Below, piece after piece: positions 63,001 to 64,000 of a DNA stretch of 64,000 nt. Each line of letters starts with the position of its first letter. Position 1 is the stretch's first letter. Source of the DNA: Aphidius gifuensis (Eukaryota; Arthropoda; Insecta; Hymenoptera; Braconidae). The translations under genes were made by a program, and so were the position numbers. Where the stretch lies: positions 868,001-932,000 of the forward strand of contig NC_057793.1 in assembly GCF_014905175.1 (NCBI RefSeq). The letters are read 5' to 3'. The notes under the pieces were generated by a model. It saw only the letters and a program-made list of their open reading frames with translations. It made no database searches and was not told the origin of the DNA.

Positions 63001-64000
63001 AATATTAATTTTCAAAAAAATCAAGATGATTGGAGACAATTTGAGTCCAATAAAATTGATGTTAATTTAGGAAAAAAAAATAGCTCAAATATACTTAATT
63101 CAAGACCAAAAAAATTGGCTATTTTTAGTGGAAAAAATAAATCAATAAGTGGCTTTAAATTGTTGAATGAAAAAAAGCAACTAATTGTAAATAATTCAAT
63201 ATCAAATAATTTTTTTAAATTAAAAAACAAGTTGAAAAATCATCTAAATAATATTCTTGATTTTAAAAATAGCTTTCCATTGAATGATCGTATTGATGAC
63301 TTACCAGTTGAATTTAAATTGGCAAGTATTAAAATAGAAAAACCTAGTTTAACTTGTTCGTCAAACAAAACTTGTAATGAATCTCAAATATTCAATACAT
63401 CAACATCACAAACTGATGATAATGTTAAAAATACTAAAAAACTATTTAAAGAAATTGAAAAATATAATTATACGAAACAAAAATATCCCAAATTCAATAA
63501 ATACATAAAAAGTTTAAAAATAACTAAATCGAAACGAAAAAATTCGCTGATTAATAAAAAAATTAAAAAGTTCGATAAAGGCTGTTTGAATGAAACAAAG
63601 CTAAATGAGCTTTTAATTAAAAAAAATGGAAATAAACGATTGTATAATTTTACAGAATTTAAAAATAATTCAACTGAAATATTAAACGACAATTTTTCGA
63701 AAATTGCTCATGAGATTATTGAGCCAATGTCTGATATGAAATTAAAAAATTTTAAAAATAAATTATGCACAAATTGTTTCGATAATTTAAAAGATAATAA
63801 TTTATTGAATAATATTAGAGTATCAAATAAATTAAATGAAGATAAGTTGATTACATCATCAAATTCAAAAGAGCCAACTGAAAAACAGAAGAATATTTTG
63901 CTGAAAAAAAATAAGAAAAGATCAAACAAAAAAAATAAGAAAAATAAAAATTTTAAAGAGATTAGTGGACAAAGAAAGAATATAGATGAAAGTAAAAAAT
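30030..64000 (+). CDS. trol: Perlecan / terribly reduced optic lobes (trol), N-terminal half; open at the right edge
   Basis: Basement-membrane heparan sulfate proteoglycan core protein. Exons: 30030-30110 (signal peptide), 44107-44260, 44331-44512, 44614-44782, 44848-45016, 45090-45250, 45461-45604, 45699-45908, 46016-46132, 58047-58154, 60699-60812, 61321-61434, 61638-61751, 62300-62407, and 62609 to beyond 64000. All phases agree, and from the SEA domain on every LDLa exon is phase 1-1, so LDLa exons can be skipped without a frameshift. Order of domains: signal peptide MVIIKSAIAVFLVLQVLG; a region with a furin-like site RIKRD; Thr-rich and acidic segments with Ser-Gly sites (PGSGD, DDGSG) for heparan sulfate chains; SEA domain; eight LDLa repeats; a Lys/Asn-rich region. 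Laminin IV, Ig and LamG modules expected in perlecan must lie to the right. Introns 30111-44106 and 46133-58046 are very long. Confidence 0.93.
30111..44106 (+). other. trol intron 1 (14 kb)
   Basis: AT-rich, with isolated GC-richer islands that may be enhancers or unannotated exons: 33130-33290, 33541-33640, 34790-34990, 35760-35850, 36470-36540, 36660-36860, 38160-38500, 40140-40230, 40540-40900, 42110-42230 and 42590-42670. Only 33563-33625 has flanking splice sites, phase and coding quality that fit trol. No transposon with recognisable coding sequence was seen. Confidence 0.6.
33563..33625 (+). CDS. trol: Predicted 63-nt phase-0 cassette exon of trol
   Basis: A strikingly GC-rich stretch in the AT-rich intron. 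It has an acceptor ATTATCCAG before 33563 and a donor GTAAAT after 33625, and reads 21 codons in phase 0 at both ends (beginning ASLIRVGDESNWFRKG and ending ACPA). The trol signal exon ends in phase 0 and the next exon at 44107 begins in phase 0, so this exon could be included without shifting the frame. I recognise no domain. No transcript evidence is available here. Confidence 0.5.
44107..44782 (+). CDS. trol: trol exons 2-4: basic/Thr-rich and acidic Ser-Gly region
   Basis: Three exons (44107-44260, 44331-44512, 44614-44782). The first carries NDDLVFDIETKSPVEIK and the furin-like RIKRDIGGW. The second has a long Thr run ending TTTPLPEAQ, a mucin-like stretch. The third is acidic with PGSGD and DDGSGTTG, consensus sites for xylose and heparan sulfate attachment next to acidic residues. 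An in-frame second donor, GAG/GTAATT at 44471, could shorten the second exon. Confidence 0.88.
44848..45250 (+). CDS. trol: trol SEA domain (two exons)
   Basis: Exons 44848-45016 and 45090-45250. The sequence begins KFYRVTLTISEPYLETYADI and includes a FTKKLNKSIVKLLFERIPNY helix and a DPFKLQVTLDIGSTFTDENE strand, the ferredoxin-like SEA fold that precedes the LDLa repeats in perlecan. I see no GSVVV-type autocleavage motif, consistent with perlecan SEA domains not being obvious autoproteolytic ones. Confidence 0.85.
45461..46132 (+). CDS. trol: trol LDLa repeats 1-3
   Basis: Exons 45461-45604, 45699-45908 and 46016-46132. Each carries one LDL-receptor class A module with six cysteines and the calcium-binding C-terminal pattern (CPDKSDELDC, CRNGEDEKNC, CEDGSDERGC). 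Repeat 2 has a linker of about 28 residues before its first cysteine. All are phase 1-1. Confidence 0.93.
50060..50200 (+). promoter_or_regulatory. Promoter-like island upstream of the alternative trol first exon
   Basis: Two TATAAAA-type elements (near 50076 and 50133) sit in a patch with CGCGCGGCGC and CGCGG, unusual in this AT background, about 1.4 kb upstream of the signal-peptide exon at 51563. I infer a promoter for the shorter trol transcript, perhaps with an untranslated exon in between. Confidence 0.35.
51563..51680 (+). CDS. trol: Alternative first coding exon of trol with its own signal peptide
   Basis: From ATG at 51563 the frame reads MACKSLKCLFIIFIILPF, a clear signal peptide (cleavage probably near TGD), followed by a short basic linker (RRYKATKNYQHNR). 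A GTAAAC donor follows 51680. The exon is 118 nt, so it ends in phase 1, which is the phase of the acceptor at 58047 and of all later LDLa exons. Joined there it would give a trol isoform lacking the SEA, Ser-Gly and first three LDLa modules. Drosophila trol is known to have many isoforms from alternative starts and splicing. Confidence 0.65.
56200..56540. repeat. Degenerate tandem repeat, about three copies of 85-110 bp
   Basis: The words ttataa-aatttatta--aataatt-tca/cattgttatta and a following pyrimidine-rich tail recur three times with many substitutions. No coding content. Confidence 0.4.
58047..62407 (+). CDS. trol: trol LDLa repeats 4-8
   Basis: Five exons, each one LDLa module: 58047-58154, 60699-60812, 61321-61434, 61638-61751 and 62300-62407. 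Lengths are 108 or 114 nt, all phase 1-1. Calcium-site ends read CHDKSDELSC, CSNGFDEKNC, CQNGSDEWNC, CRNGEDELQC and CRDGSDELDC. The regular exon-per-module layout is typical of perlecan and permits variable module number. The intron 58155-60698 is 2.5 kb and has no further module that I can see. Confidence 0.93.
62609..64000 (+). CDS. trol: trol: giant Lys/Asn-rich exon, open to the window edge
   Basis: After acceptor CATAACAG the phase 1 frame from LDLa 8 runs 1392 nt to the end of the window without a stop, although the region is extremely AT-rich and the other frames are full of stops. The product begins EIFNWRYDARKFDEKHKSK and is dominated by Lys, Asn, Ser, Ile and Leu, with a few cysteines (TCSSNKTC; CTNCF) and about a dozen N-x-S/T sites. 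It becomes almost pure Lys/Asn/Arg near 63900-63960. I recognise no domain. It may be a lineage-specific insertion in the proteoglycan core or an alternative C-terminal exon; the 3' end lies outside the window. Confidence 0.8.

Noticed and set aside
1..64000. CRISPR arrays, bacterial operons, ribosomal RNA genes and complete transposons
   Set aside because: None seen; the window is nuclear insect DNA and no direct-repeat/spacer array, rRNA core or transposase/reverse transcriptase frame was found.

Overview
This is a eukaryotic nuclear window, almost certainly from an insect. It is extremely AT-rich, its genes are split by short introns with ordinary GT/AG boundaries, and its gene set is arthropod: the tau-tubulin kinase Asator, RNase H2A, Nup35, GID8 and perlecan/trol. 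The very low GC content and the tandem secreted leucine-rich-repeat (LRR) genes suggest a parasitoid wasp, perhaps an aphidiine braconid. That placement is inference; no species can be read from the sequence.

Layout. 1-2381: no gene seen. 2382-8016 (minus): complete Asator, 13 coding exons, 1130 residues. 10.0-19.2 kb: a tandem duplication carrying two single-exon secreted LRR genes (minus), each with a matching TATA/Inr promoter; the first copy is split by about 2.66 kb not present in the second. 20.3 kb: a tRNA 3'-half inside a perfect 15-bp inverted repeat. 20402-22073 (minus): a four-coding-exon gene of 451 residues whose C-terminal two thirds resembles the nucleoprotein of bornavirus-like negative-strand RNA viruses, probably a domesticated endogenous viral element. 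23072-24115 (plus): RNase H2 catalytic subunit with a C-terminal PIP-box. 24591-25625 (plus): Nup35. 26120-26965 (minus): GID8. 30030 to the window end (plus): perlecan/trol, open at the right edge.

The trol locus fills more than half the window. A signal-peptide exon at 30.0 kb is followed by a 14-kb intron, an acidic and Thr-rich stretch with Ser-Gly sites, a SEA domain and three LDLa repeats. A 11.9-kb intron follows, then five more LDLa repeats and an exon open for at least 1392 nt to the window edge that encodes a Lys/Asn-rich segment. An alternative signal-peptide exon at 51.6 kb ends in exactly the phase needed to join the downstream LDLa exons, and a GC-rich 63-nt phase-0 cassette exon is predicted at 33.6 kb.

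Functionally the housekeeping block 22-27 kb (RNase H2A, Nup35, GID8) is compact and ordinary. The interesting parts are the fast-evolving LRR pair, the virus-derived gene beside it, and the isoform structure and unusual basic exon of trol. All exon structures were read by eye from splice sites and reading-frame continuity, without transcript data.
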